Notes: a model not told the origin generated them from the sequence alone. 64,000 nucleotides of DNA from Callipepla californica brunnescens (GCA_023055505.1 JALIRH010000005.1:1488001-1552000), one strand, 5' to 3'. Counted from the stretch's first letter, positions 25,191-38,357 are shown. Translations and numbers: made by a program.

Positions 25191-25879
25191 ACCTTGGTGC
25201 AAAGATTCAGGAAATTCAGTTCTTAAACCACACATAAAGGACAGATGTGATGAGGGGCCCTACTGGATGCCACTGAAAAGTTCTCTGGGGGTCAAGGTGT
25301 AAAGATGCCTGACTGCCTGCCCTTCAGGACAGTTGAACTTGTAGCTTGGAATTCATTCAGGTAGAAGGTGTACTTCAAGAAGAAAAATAAACCATGCAGT
25401 ATCTGTCTATATACATGATCTCATATGCTTATGTTCTTATCTTAGAACATAAGTGTCCATATTGGACACAAAGTTGCCTTCAGCCTAGTATGTGGAAAAC
25501 CACATGTATGTCTTAACACATTTTGTTATATTTATCCTTAAATACAAGAATAAATCAACTGTTTAAAATATTTTATCTGAAGTCTTTATTAATTCTTTTT
25601 TCTGCCCCATCCATGAGTAGGAAGGGAGGCAGTAGTGCGGATATATGTAGTTTAAGACCAATGAAAGATCCACCCTGGTTCAGGGAGGACTTGTTTAGTA
25701 AACGGAACAAAAGACAGCCCTGCCTTCAAGGTCAAACCATTGCTTAGTTGTAAGAAAGCTGAATTATATGATGACTGGCTCTTTGAGAAGATGGGAACTG
25801 GTGGGTGGCTTTCCCACAATGATACGTATCTCAAAGACATTGTCTGGGTAGTGGAAGTGATCTTCTGGAAGCTGATTCG

Positions 25880-25930
25880 TCGAATTATTAATGTTGGAGA
25901 AGACCACTAAGTCTAGACCAACCATCAAGG
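25880..25930 (-). mobile_element. Short CR1 3' tip, antisense
   Basis: GAATTATTAATGTTGGAGAA, then GACCACTAAGTCTAGACCAA and CCATC, correspond to the complement of the CR1 3' terminal block, whose usual form is GGTTGGAAAAGACCTCTAAG and TCTAGTCCAACC. Only about 50 bases remain recognisable. Confidence 0.65.
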
Positions 25931-26852
25931 GAAATAAAGTTTTTCTCCACGTTGTGGGGAAAAATAAAAGGTCCCATGAAATATCTGAGAAGAGAGTGGA
26001 AGTTGATGGGCATCTTTCAGCTATGTGTTTTGTCAAATGATGTAGTCCTGGCTGAATTGGAGCTCTGTATGCAAAATAAGGCCAGAATTTCTAAATGGCA
26101 ATAATGAAGCAGTTTAGCTCTCTTGCTTAGGAAATCGCTATCAGTATTTGCTTTCAAGAAAGATTAGCAAAGCTGAGGAATCTCCAGGTTGATAAATAGG
26201 AAGATTAGGGAGGAACAGTGGGAAAGCTACTTAGTACTCAAGTCTTTGCCTTGAGAGCCAAAAGAAAAGCTTTTAACTAAGCGCATTTGGAATGAACAAG
26301 CCTGAATTGCAAGAAAAGATGGCATAAGGAGGGAAGATGACAGCTGGAACCCAAAGGAGCTTTTAGTTGCTTCTACTTCCTCTTGATGGGAACTTAACAG
26401 GAAATAATACCAGGAGGAGACAGCTAGTGGGGCTCTGTAATTTGGACTGCTTTTGTAAGTGAGATAATGTGGCATATTATGATTCTATGGCAGAAGGCTA
26501 TAGTAGCTAGAAGAAGCAAGAGATGAAACCGTTGAGGTAACCGCACCTATTCTATGCTGTTAGCCATGAGCAGCAAATCATACGATGTCACAGATTTGGC
26601 AAGAGAAGTGCTCATTTATAATGTCTTAGTCAATGCTGACTTGATAGAAACACTGATTAAGTCTAATGAAGTCTGTAGAATGCTTTGTACCATGAACTGG
26701 ATTCTGCAGAAGCAACAAGAAAGACTGTGTTGGCAGAAATATAGAGACTTAAAAGGTTGTTCCTGTGCTACAAACAATGGAAAGAAAACTGAGCAAACCT
26801 TCTGCCTAATAGTGCACTGGCAGTACTGTAAAGAAATTCAGTTAAGCTTCTC

Positions 26853-26868
26853 TTTTTTTTTTTTTTTT
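26853..26868. repeat. T16 homopolymer
   Basis: Sixteen consecutive T, giving the poly-Phe stretch in the chance open frame at 26554-27024. Confidence 0.85.
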
Positions 26869-26926
26869 GGTGTTCAGAATGATCAGAAACTTGTCCTTTA
26901 TATCAGGATGTGTGTGCATATAAAAG

Positions 26927-26973
26927 CTGTGACACATAGTGAGGCATGTGACTCTGTGACACATAGTGAGGCA
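26927..26973. repeat. Local tandem duplication, 27-bp period
   Basis: CTGTGACACATAGTGAGGCA occurs at 26927-26946 and again, identical over 20 bases, at 26954-26973. The 7 bases TGTGACT separate the copies. The perfect match suggests a recent slippage or duplication. Confidence 0.9.
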
Positions 26974-28433
26974 GCTTGCTTGTCTGAGTTCAACCATGTT
27001 TGTATTCTTATCTTCTATTTATAGTGATAGTTTGCTTGAAAGCAAGTGTAGGGATGAGGCTTGTTCATGCCTGTGAAAAATGGTCTTCCTGTTCATACGT
27101 CTGTTTTCAGTGTTTGTAGTCATTGCAGTTGGCTGGCTAGTGAATAAAGTGAAAAATAGTAGCTAGTAAGAGAGAGTTTTGTGGTACAGGTTTTGTGCGA
27201 CTCCACAGTGTGTCCCATTCTTATATGGGAACTTCACTGAGCTTAATTAGACAAAACTGCCGGCTGTTAGTGTTTGCCAGGTGTGACTGTGGCTTCTGTG
27301 CTTCAGTTCAGCTGTTCTTTCTGTCTAGGTGTCTTACTCTAGTGGATTTGAGCACTCTTGGTTTTTGTGTTTTCTGAATGGTTGAAATCCCTGGAAGAAC
27401 TGCCCATGGAGAAGACTTCCATATTTACAGAGTAGCGTGCATACGTGCTGTGAAAGCATGCGGTTCTAGAGGAAACTATCCAGTTCTCAGCTTACGTTGA
27501 GGGGACTGCTCATGGGCTACTTCTAACTCAGCATCATAGATGACACGCGTTAATGTTTATGTGGATTCTCGTGACTCTTGCAGTATGTTTCCAGAACTGT
27601 ACAAATGGAAGGACTGTTTTTCCTTGAACTATTTCTGAAGAGTTTCGTGAAGCTGAGACAAACTTCCTGTTTGCAAGAGGAGTTCATGCAGCCTGGAGAA
27701 ACCATTCCTCTCTCACAGCCAGTGTGCCATCAGTCCCCAGGGGCATGCTCCTGGGCTTTGTGCTGGTGTTTGATTTGTCACCTTGTTGAAAGATGTGCCC
27801 AAAATCTTGGATGTCACTGGGAATGTATTTCAGGTGCTGGTTACAGCTGAACAAGTGTGATGGGCCAATGAGATCAAGCACTAACAGCACACCCAGGAGT
27901 TAGTTTTCATAGCACTTGTTCTTTAAAGGCCTGTCTTTTAACTTGTTGATTTAACATCACCAGTGATTCATAGACTTCTGTATACAGCGAGGAGAAAAAA
28001 TGAATGTCTCTAAGGTTTTGTATATTGTGTGCATTCGTTCAGTAATATTGCAGAAGTATAGGAATATTACACTGAGTTATAGGGCAGTCCTGTATCGTCT
28101 TGCTAATGATGAGCAGAATGAGTATTCCAAGAGAAATAAAGGATTCCATAATGGACTGATAGAAGATGAGTAATAAAAAGCATAAGTGTCTTGGATGCAT
28201 GGTGGTATACACAAAGCTATTTGTAAACATTAAGTCTTGCTAATGGCAACCGATAGAATAGAATGTGCAATTGTCCTAATTTTATTTTCAAGAATACTGA
28301 TGTTGAGTACAATGTGTTTGAAGAATAAGCAATAGAAAGTACGAAAAGTGATTTTGATCTCTAATTTTCTTTTGGCTTTACTGACTGTAATCTTCCTTTT
28401 GTAAAAAGCATTCAGTTTATTTGATCAGAATTC

Positions 28434-28451
28434 TTTTTTTTTTTTTTTTTT
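28434..28451. repeat. T18 homopolymer
   Basis: Eighteen consecutive T with no adjoining retroelement recognised. Confidence 0.85.
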
Positions 28452-28834
28452 GTTTATCCCCATGGTAAATGGTAGTCTCTAATTATAGGAAAAAGATGAT
28501 AGAAGCCCTTCGCAGCAAACTTGATTGTTTGCAGTGTGCATGTGTGGAGCCATACTATGTTATGGCTTCCATTCCTGAGTACATCCGGTATACTTTTCTG
28601 TTTTCTTTTTATCTGCTGTGGTAAGTTTGCCTCCTGAAACAGCAAGTGTTTTATCGGGCTGTCCAAAGTAGCAGACTGACTTTTCACATTTGCAGCAGTC
28701 TGTGCCTAGAATTTGGCATGGGACTGTTCCCGTTATTTGTTCCAATGCTCGTTCCCTTTCTTTTTTATTTCTGAAATTTTTCCATCTCCTATTTGTCTTT
28801 TTTATGTCCCTTAGTCCTTATCTAGGTTTTACTA

Positions 28835-29230
28835 ATCCAAATGATTTGGTATTATCTGCACAGGTCATCACCTCATTCTTCAGCTTCTTTTCTAAATCAT
28901 GACTAACAACTGTAAATAACCTTGGTTTTAGCATCTTGGGGCACCTCCTTGTTAATCTTCTGCCATTATATTAATTGACCATTTGATCCTAATCTCTCCC
29001 CAGCCCCTTCCTTCTCTCCTCTGTCTAACTTGCAGCCAAGACGTCTGTGCACAACTGCTTAATTCTCCTGAATGGTCTTGTTGGGAACTTGGAGGCTTTT
29101 TGAAAGTCCAAAATAAGATGTCATTGCATGGCAGTTTATCAAAATAGAGGATAAAGAGCTATGGTCTGGCACAGTTTTCAGTAGCCTGTCCAGGTTTACT
29201 GATTCACTGTGCTGCTCGTGTTCATTCCTC
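28835..29230 (-). mobile_element. Probable ancient CR1/L3-like LINE remnant, antisense
   Basis: The plus strand shows, in the correct order, blocks that resemble the complement of old amniote CR1/L3-type ORF2 sequence: ATTTGGTATTATCTGCACAG (28840-28859), TTCTTTTCTAAATCATGACTA near 28884, CTTGGGGCACCTCCTTGTTA near 28935, ATTAATTGACCATTTGATCC near 28968 and GGAGGCTTTTTGAAAGTCCA near 29091. In such elements these encode part of the reverse-transcriptase region. All frames are broken. Divergence is high, so the assignment relies on block order rather than strong identity; an unrelated unique sequence cannot be excluded. Confidence 0.5.
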
Positions 29231-32200
29231 CTAGCAACCTGTTGGCTGTCTTAGAGTGAAGGACTGAAATGGGAAAAGAAATAGGGGCAGTGGATATGGT
29301 TGGGATGAGAGGGCAAAGAATCAAGGGAAGAAATGAGTTTTTTCATAAGCTTGTGCAGTGTTTCTGTCAGTCAGCCACAAAGCCTTCTCAGAAACAAAAG
29401 CAGAAGTAGAAATAGATTTAAGGCACGTTAGACAAATAAAATAAATTTACACTTGAAATTGCCTGAGTGGTTCAGATTCTCTACTGTTATTCTCTTCAGC
29501 CATTTTGATACCAAGATTAAAAAAAAAAAAATCTTTGCCTATTCTGTATTTTACAATAGCTGTATATTTTGAAAATGGAATGAGAAGTTTGCATCTTTTT
29601 TTCTTCTCCCTCTCAGCACCAATAAAATAGTTCATGTTTTAAAGGCTGGGATTGCAGGACATTCACATAGGTAAATATATATCTCTTTGGCATTTCAATT
29701 TTCCCCTTGGAAGTCTTACTGTGAAGGAATTCTGGGAACTTCTTCCATCATTGCACCTTTATGAAAGCAGCTGTTCTATCAATGCTGCATATTCTGTTGC
29801 TGATGATGAGGCGGAGGGATATTATGGGAGGCTGAAGGGCAACATGAGCATGGCTCTTTCTATCCTCTCCTTATTCAGTTGAGAATTACTGATAAATATG
29901 TCAACTGGGGGTTACTCCCATCTGATGACTGTGCAGTTTGGGACTGTTGCTTATTTAAACAATACTTTGCTGTTCTTTGTGTACGTGAATCCCATGCGAC
30001 AAAACCATTCTGCAGGCCAGTTATGTGCTTCTTTCATCAACACTGCTCAATTCCATCTTGCATTCACATTTAAAACATAAAATTCTTTTATCCACCCTGA
30101 AAGGAGGTGATAGAGACAGCAGTAACAAGCAATGTGGGACAAAAGCAGAGTTAATGTGACTTTTTACATATTAGTGAATTAAAATCAGACTGAATGCTAT
30201 GTGTGGGGGCAAGACTCTTTCACTGGTGTAACTGCACAGCCCAGGTGCCAAAATAAGGTTTAGAATCTATGTTTGGATGACCCTATACTTAAGAACAGGA
30301 TCATCTATATGTGATCTTGTTTCAAACCAAGAGGTCAAAGTAAAATTGATCATAAAATATGGGACTCCGAGTCTTTTTTTTTTCATAATGCTGCATCCTA
30401 AAAAGCAGTTCAATGTTTGTAGATAGTTCTTGGTAGATTCAAGGCTATGCTAAAGTTGTCCTTTCTGCTTTGCGGTGGTTGAGGGGTTGTTAGAAACAAT
30501 AGATAGATGCAAAGATGGGAGACAGATGGATAGACAAAAAGACAGGATCAGATACTAGACGAGTTACAGTTGAAACCTTAATGCATGTGCTGTCTTAATG
30601 CTGCAATATTAGCACAGCATCAGATTCCCTCTACATCTGCCCCCCTTCCTCCAACTGTACCGATTTATATGAAAATTAAGATTACAAATTAAAACCAGGC
30701 TATCCTGGAGTTTTCCAGTTCATCAGCCATCCAATAAAAATGATGTCGAGCCTGTATGCATAATTCCCAGAAGATTACTTTGTCCTTACAGCTAAGCTCT
30801 CTGTCCCTGATATAAAAGATCTCTATCCAGTTTTATTGAAATAAAGAACTAACATCATAATCCCAATATTGAGGTATAATCTTCATTATCTCCTGACCCT
30901 CTTGAGATTTTTTTCTACCACCCCCATTCTATTCTGCTTCAGATTTATTTCATTTATAATCCCTATGTGTTTACCTTTATTCAGATAGGATTATAAACCA
31001 AATAAATAAAAAACCTCCCCCCTGCCCCAAACAGCAAAACCATTCAGTTCAGTAATAATTCTCTAATGTGTTAGGCTGAGCTATTCATTATATTGGGCTC
31101 AATTCTCGCTTATTCTACAGTTCCTGGAACTTTTTAGTGGTGTTACCAAAGAGCCACTGTAAAAGAAATGTCTCCCAAGCAATGCTGTGGCTACTTTCCT
31201 GTTTGCATTTTCTCCTGCTTTGATCTCCCTTCGCTTGCAGGCATGGCATAAAGAGGGCATAGTATAACGGTGATGGGTGGTTGCAGATCAGACAGTGTTT
31301 ACACCTGCTAAATGTACCTTCTGTATTCCACTTCACTTACATTTTATTACTATGAGTGCAAATCAAAGACAAAGAATCAGCTAGCGTATCTGACTAGATG
31401 GTGACTTAGTCAAAACCTGTTCAGGTGACTAGGAGCCTTAATGGCCATAGGCTTTGCCTAGGGCTGTGAACTATCTTTGTATTCAGTAATGTTCAGAATT
31501 ATTTTTTCAGACATTATTGCGTGCTTTTTCTTTTTTCTCTGTGGGCAGAGCAGCATTTCTGTGCTGTAGAAAAGGAGAAATGATAAAGAGCCAGTAACTT
31601 TTTTTTTTTTCTTATCAAACTAAGATGCTATCTGATGTCAGGGTCAGGTGCATTGGAGGACTGACACAAAATCTGAAGGGCTTCTGGAAACTGAACTTGT
31701 TAATGATGAGAAGTCTTGAGGAAGCCTTTTTGCTCTATATGAATACTGTAGGTTTTTCACTTTAATTTGGGATGAGAGGAACCCTATGAATATGAAAGTG
31801 CAAGTGGGGAAAGGTGATGGTTTGGTGTTTTGGTTATTATTGACCTTTTGTGATTGTTGATAGAGTGAATGGTTTTGTCGTGGAGAAGATCTGCCTCTGG
31901 GTTTGTGAAATTGTTTCCTAGTAACAGCTGAATAATTTTAAACAACTCATTGTAAGCTGTGCTTGAAAATTTAAGCTGAGATTTCTCAGGTGAGAGTGAA
32001 GAAATCGAACGTGCAAGCCTGCTTAACTAACCAATCAGTGTAGCACCCTTTAAAAAGCTAAAGAGGAATTTCCTCCACTTCTTTTTTTTGTGCTTCAGGT
32101 TATCTGTAAATATCCAAGTAACTAAGCATCTTTCCCTGAGCACAGAGATACTTCTGCACATCTAATGCACGAGGCAGGAAGTCCTGGTTTGGAATGTCAG

Positions 32201-35200
32201 TGGTAGAGCACTCACCAAGTTTACTAATGTTAGATTGTTTCAGTGAGTTTCAACGTAGGAATTGTGCGTCATACAGCTTTGTGGCAGGGTAGAAGTGAGA
32301 GGCAATTCATTTCAGTGGTGTTTCTTTGGGAACATAAATCCCGAGTGACTGATACTGCTGATGCTTGAAGAGGAGCATCAAGGAGCAGACAAGCATGTCT
32401 CTGTACTCATCTCTGAGCATAAACACCAGAGGTAAGAAAAGAGATAAACAAAGCAGGTTGATGTTTGCAGTTGTTAGCAGAGGAACATGGCTTCTGAAGA
32501 TTAACAACATGATGCAACTCCTAAAGTGTAATTACTTGGGAGCAAATAAAATTTCTTCCTGCTTGGAAATGTGTTTAGACCAAAGTATCTGTTTGCATCT
32601 TGAGAATGACAGAGTGGGGTTGAACTTGGAAATGTGAAGAAATTTGGATGTTACCGTGCAGTAGAGAAAAAAGATAATCAAGGAATAAAAATGTTCAGTA
32701 GTTACTGGGGGAGAGGATCTGAATTTCAGCAAGAAAGATTTTTTTGATGTGTATGATGAAAATAACCACCTCTAAGTGACTGGGGTATAAAGCCCACGTT
32801 AGCTCTGGAAGACTGTTCAGGTATCTCTGAAATCTCATTCTAGGTTTCTCATGGGGTTCACACTTCAGATATGAAGATGCTGTGGATTTTAATGTAAGGA
32901 ATGGTATTTAATTGAGTGCAGTGGTCTAGTCACAGGGCTGCTGTTATTCCAGATGATGCAGTTTGTTCAGTGGGTGATCTAGTGTAGCAGCAGGAGCATG
33001 TCAGTCAGTTTCACTAGTGAAAAGGGCTTTGCAGTAGATGTCTGGCTAAGGACGATTTATATCCATAGTAACAGCATGATGTAGCAATGGGGAAAATGGG
33101 CTTCATTTCCTCACTGTACCACTGGCTTTCCCAGTAGCTCCGGTGTTGCCCTGAGTTTGTTTCCAGCTTGTATGAAATGAGGTTGGAAGTGCTGCCGTTC
33201 AATGAGAACTTAAAGAATCCGAGGGGAAAATCATGGAGAAATAAGCATACTTGACATACAGGGAGAGAGTATAGTCTGCTACAGAGAGAAATCATGTTGC
33301 ATTACTGAAATTGCTGTGATTCTTGTCCTGGAGTAGAGTAAGTATGTACTTACCAAGAAATCACCCAGGTAAGCTGAGGTTATTCCTTCTGTGTCTCCAT
33401 CTGCTAAGCTGATAACACAGAGACATATTGACAGGGGCTCAAGGAAAACATGAAATATTTCATCAGTAAGATTACGCCACACAGAGACAGATGTTGGGAA
33501 GCCATAACATTTAAAAATAAAGAGATAAACACATGCTTGCAGGAGGAACAGAAAGATTATTATTTTTTTTTACTGCATGGGCTGAGTGGGAGGAGGGAGG
33601 GATGAACAAGGAGGTGGAAGAGATTGTGCTCTACTACAACAAGAGGTCATTACCTGAAAGTCAACTGAGGGGTAAATTCTGTTGTATTAAGATTGGCAGC
33701 TTTATGAGAGTAAGGGAGTAAAGTAAGTTTAGTTGGCCTATTCTGTGTGCTGGCTGTGGTGCCTCTAGGGGCATTCTGTTGTCTATTCTCTAGTTGTAAG
33801 ACCACCTTTGAACCAGTCAGAGAGGTGAGCAGGGCCAGGAATGGCTGGACTTGGTAATGGAACAGAGAACCTACTGTCTGATGGAAGCCTTTTTCCATGC
33901 TACAGGTAGTGTGTGGGTCTGATAGTATTGTATTTGCAGGCATGTGTCTTTACGGCTTTTGACTTGCTTATAAGGACTGTTGCGTACAGCAAACGCACTG
34001 CCAATTTTTTCCTTCAGAATGATTTAATTATCCAGGAAGAGAGCTGTGGAAAAATCTTTCATGGAAGTATGCACCTCTTAAACACAAAACTGTACTTGTG
34101 TGTGTAAGAAAGGGTTGTTTTTCAGTGAGGATACCTGATATTTGAGCAGATGTGACCTTACTTCTCTGACTTCAGGGAGATATGTTGACACAGCAATAGC
34201 ACAAAGCAATAGTTAACATAACCATGTCATTGTGGTGTTCTTTAGTGGCTCCCCCTGCTCCTTACTGTAATGCTGACTATAAAGAAACTAAGTTCCTAAG
34301 AGTCATCCTTTGAGCATGTGGTGTTTTATTTACACAAGCTGTTTAACAGCAGGTGTGAGTATTTAAAGTGATACATTGGGCCATAATTTGCTTGTCAAGG
34401 TGTGATGCATTCCACTGCAGGTTGCAGGGGATTAATGAATTCAAATTTAATAAATTGGAAACTTTCACTTGAAATACTTAAGCCTGGAAACAGTTGTGAA
34501 AGGTAGGAGGTGGGCAGCCAGACTACTGATTGGCAATGCTGTAATGGTGGAGTAGTATTTGTTATTCCCATGACTTCAGCACTTGGAGCTGCTTGGAGGT
34601 AAAAATGAACTTGTAGCTGTATGACATGCAGAAAAGGGGAAAAGAAATTCCCAGTAATGTATGAGCAATTATGATTTCACAGATGAAGTCAGGCCTCTAA
34701 GATCTGTCTGTTGCAGGCCTGTTTGATCTTGTTCTTTGTCAAGTTACATTCTTTCTTTTAGTATTCATCAATGGCCTCCTCTTCCTCTTTAAGTTTTCTT
34801 CTATCAGCTGCATTACTAGTAAGCATACAGTTCATATTTTCTTAATTCCCCATTTTCAACATCCGTTCATCCTAATCCTTCTGATTTCACTTATTTATAA
34901 TGCCACGGAGCAGTGTTTAGCCTTACTGATTGCTTATTACGTCACTGATATATTATGGGATTTGTTACGCTACCAGCCTCACTAAGGTTTTCTCCTTTTA
35001 TGTTTCTGTTGAACTGTACTACTTGGGATCCCTTCTGCTGACATTTTTTGGAAACTCCAGCTTGCTTTTTTTCCACTCAGGATGTTCTGGATGAATTGAA
35101 GCTGACAGCCCACTGCTTCAGGTTTTCCCGTGAAAGTCTGAATAACACATGAGTCCTGGAGTCAGAAAATAGCTCTTGCTCGGCCTCTCAGGTGATTTTG

Positions 35201-36874
35201 GTAGAAGAATCAGTAAAGGGTTATTAAATAAGGAGTGTGCCTTGCCCTTGCAGGGATGGGTTTGTTGGAAGGTAGATGAGTAGCTTCTACAGGTGAAACT
35301 TAGTGTTGAAGTCTTCCCCTTACAGGCAGGAGAGATGTTTTTCTTGCTTTCAGGGTTAGTCCCAGTGATCCCTTGGTTGGTTGAGGGGAGTGTGAGGTAG
35401 CTTAACTTATCCCTTGGCCAAGTATGGAGAGTTTCACTGATGCATCCCTCCTTGGGGGTGTTTCTTAACTTTCTCACTTTGCTGATAATGTGATGGATGG
35501 CAGTGCCAGGGACAACTGTGAACACTGTATAACCTCTCAGGTTCCCTAAAGGTGATATACATCATGTGTAAATGTTGCCATCTGCAACATCTCCTTTACA
35601 AAGAATTTCCAACTCTGATTTAAGTAGGAAGCTGGTATGACAAAGTGATGGTGTCACTTAGCAACTGGCCTTTGAAAGATAGTCCATTCTCTTCAGTAAC
35701 CATCTGTATGGTCCTGTGTGGCTGCTGGACTGTTTGTTGTGTTGGACTGTAATAGGGAAGGAAAATAAATCTTTGCATGAAATCCAAAAGTTTAAAGAAG
35801 TCTAAAATCCTTCTGCAAAGTTGTTCCCTCTTGGCCAGAGCAAAGATAAGCTTTGAACCTGAGCACTGGCTGAAGGTGTAAGGTGGGTAGAAGATTGAAA
35901 CAGAAACACTACAAAGATAAGTTTATATGGATCTCTTTCCTTCTCAGCATGAAAATAAGCCTTATGTTTGCCTGTAATTAATCAGTTGACATAGCAGGTG
36001 GAAATAGCAAATTACATACATGGTTTCTAGCAGCAGTAGCTTAAAAGAATTGAAACGTCAAGAATAGGCACTTGAAATAACAAATTCTGAGGTTGTGTCA
36101 AGGTCAGTTGCCAGGTGTGATATGAGGGATTTATGAGCGGGAGTTGACAATGCATTATCCTCCTAATTATCATTGTGTGGTTCTATAGTAGCTCATGCTT
36201 AGATAGTTCACTGCCTCCCATTTGATCACCCAAACCACTTGAGGCTCCTGCAGAGGAGAGAAGGGAGAGACTTCTTGGCTTGAGGCTGTCAACATGGACT
36301 GAGTCTGGACTAACTTCTTGGGATAGGAAGTTTTTACTAAAATGAGTTACTTATATTTGAGGTGTGACTTTTATGTGGTCAGCCCATAGACAGCTCTTTG
36401 TCTCTTTATGCAGTCTTATTGCATCTAAAGATGATGACAAACCAGGACAGGTGAGGAGAACACGAGTACAAAAAGGGACAGGAATGCCCGACTTGTGAGA
36501 TGAGGCAGGAAGGACCAGCCTGGTTAAACGTGTTTGCTGAGAGCTATCTAGGACTATGTTCAGGCTGATAAATTGTTTAAACTGAGAAACAGAATGGGCA
36601 CAAAAAGAAATTTGTGCTACCCACAAGTGAATTTGCTGGAATTTGGAAGGCAGATTCTGATTTTGTTTTAGAACTTGATCTCATGCTTTCAAAAGGAGAT
36701 GTAAGGATGAAAAATGTAAATAGCATTATGTGCATTCATAGCAAAGAATAGAGAGGATCAGCCAGGCCTCTTATAGCCTTAAGCACAGGAGGCTTTCTTA
36801 TGTCCTATTGTGTTTTAAATTTGTTCTCTTGGGATTATTCTTTGAACTGGATGGTAAGCAAAACTCATAAAAGC
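29231..36874. other. Unique non-coding sequence
   Basis: More than 7 kb with no gene or interspersed repeat that I can support. Open frames (longest 35118-35525 minus, 135 codons) have no recognisable product. An imperfect GATA/GACA-rich patch occurs near 30500-30560. Confidence 0.5.
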
Positions 36875-37065
36875 ACAGAATCGTTTTTGAGTAAGAAGGA
36901 GCCCTTTAAGGCCATTTAGTCTAACTCCCCTGCAATGAGCAGGGACCCCTACAGCTGCATCAGGTGCTCACAGCTCCTCCAGCCTGACCATGAATGTCTA
37001 CAGGGATGGGGCATCCACCACCTCTCTGGGTGATGTGTGTCAGTGCCTCATCAACCCTATTGCTT

Positions 37066-37091
<26 letters not shown>
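37066..37091. repeat. A26 homopolymer inside a CR1 copy
   Basis: Twenty-six consecutive A interrupt the CR1 3' region, followed by TCCCAACAAAGCAAACCC, which also has no counterpart in the other CR1 copies in this window. This could be expansion of a short A-run or a small poly(A)-tailed insertion. Confidence 0.85.
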
Positions 37092-37096
<5 letters not shown>

Positions 37097-37316
37097 ACAA
37101 AGCAAACCCTCTTCCTTATGTCCAATCTAAATTTTCCCTCTTCTAGTTTGAAACCGTTTCCCATTGTCTTACCACAACACATCCTGCTAAAGAGTCAGTC
37201 CCCTTCTTTCCTGTAGCTCCTCTTTTGATACAGAAAGACTGCCCAGAGCCCTCTCCAGGCTGAACAGCCCCAGCTCTCTCACCTCTCCTCACAGGAGATA
37301 TGTTCCATCCCTAGGA

Positions 37317-37670
37317 TCATTTTTTGGCCCTCCTCTGTGCATGGTCCAACAGGACTCTCCTGTACTGCAGACTCCACATCTGGATGAAAAGTCTCACAGC
37401 AGAGCAGAGGGGCAGGATCACCTCCTTCAGCCTGCTGGCCATTCTTCTTTTGATGCAGTCCAGGATATGATTGGCCTTCTGGGCTGTGAGGGTGCTGTGC
37501 TGGCTCATGTCCAGCTTGCCATCCACCAGTATCCCCAAGTCTTTTTGTCAGGGCTGTGTTCTAACCTGGCATTTCCCAGCTGGTACTGATTACGTGGATT
37601 GCTCTGACCCAGGTACAAGACCTTGCACTTGAATTTCTTGAACCTCCTGAGGTTCACCTGGGCTCACTGT
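37317..37670 (-). pseudogene. CR1 ORF2 (reverse transcriptase) C-terminal remnant
   Basis: Seventy-four codons at 37317-37538 remain open in one minus-strand frame, beginning [13 protein letters not shown] and including [18 protein letters not shown] and LPLCSAV. This is the thumb/C-terminal part of the CR1 reverse transcriptase. The preceding part (KFKCKVLYLGQSNP, 37540-37640) is in another frame, so a frameshift separates the two. The catalytic YADD-type core lies outside the retained piece. It could not produce a functional enzyme. Confidence 0.85.
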
Positions 37671-38357
37671 TCAAGCTTATCTATTTCAGCGTACTCAAAT
37701 GCACTCAGTAGTGTATTTTTGGAGCTAAAACTGGAGGAACTGGGCAGTTGTTCTGGATTCTGGGAGATCTTTACCAATGAGCATTCTAAATCCATACACC
37801 TCCTCCCCCTTATCAGTGTTAAAATTACTGCAGTTGTTTGAAATATAGATTCTGGCATATCTAGGGTAAGATTATAGTTGGAACTCAACCAAATTGTCAG
37901 TTTATAACTTAGTTGTGTATTTCATAGTATCATCCTCCTTCCAATTAGTTGTCTGACAAAATGAAGAGCAGTCTATTTCAGTGAGTGCTCATGTAAATAT
38001 TTAGAAACTTGGTGTTCAGAGGACAACTGTAGGAGAAGTGGAAGCCAGCTTTAGCCAAGCAGCTCAGCCCTGAGTGTTCTGCACTCCTCTGCAGCAGGTG
38101 TGTTGCTGCTGGCTCTATCAGCTGTGGATTCTCTGTCTCAAGCAAGTTGTCAGCTCACTGATGTGGGATCTTTAAACTGACCTGACTGCACTGTTCAGCT
38201 GAACCAGATCAGGTGAATGTTTTGACATCAAAGAAAGCTCTTTTTTGATGGTTAAGATCCATTTTTTTCAACTGAATACCAAGTAGTTCAATCTGCACAC
38301 AGCAGTGCAAGATGTGTTCATCCCCTCCCTGATCTGTGATATTGCCATTCCTCCTGC

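Larger units (their letters stand above)
21931..25879. other. Unique non-coding sequence
   Basis: No gene recognised. It contains an interrupted T-run (22830-22855), a palindromic TA-rich patch (24999-25022) and a second interrupted T-run (25159-25190). Confidence 0.5.
25931..28829. other. Unique non-coding sequence
   Basis: No gene recognised. The longest open frame outside low-complexity DNA in the window (26554-27024 plus, 156 codons) lies here. It runs through a T16 tract and a local tandem duplication and has no domain that I can identify, so I do not call it coding. T18 lies at 28434-28451. Confidence 0.5.
36875..37685 (-). mobile_element. CR1 LINE fragment (reverse-transcriptase C-terminus plus 3' UTR), antisense
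   Basis: This is the largest CR1 copy in the window. Read on the minus strand from about 37685 down, it contains the end of ORF2 (KFKCKVLYLGQSNP, then [11 protein letters not shown], then [14 protein letters not shown]), followed by the 3' region. On the plus strand the 3' part shows AACAGCCCCAGCTCTCTCAC near 37263 and GGATGGGGCATCCACCACCT near 37003. It ends near 36875 with an eroded tail. A run of 26 A (37066-37091) sits in the middle of the 3' region, where other copies have only a few A. Stops and at least one frameshift (near 37539) make it dead. The parent element needs a full ORF1 and ORF2, absent here. Confidence 0.93.

Noticed and set aside
26474..26490. TTATGATTCTATGG as a CR1 tail
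   Set aside because: No CR1 3' sequence on either side, and the match is too short alone.
26554..27024. 156-codon plus-strand open frame as a gene
   Set aside because: It crosses a T16 run and a fresh tandem duplication, with no domain or splice context. A rough estimate from base composition gives an appreciable chance of one such frame in 64 kb.
35118..35525. 135-codon minus-strand open frame as a gene
   Set aside because: No recognisable domain or splice context; consistent with chance.
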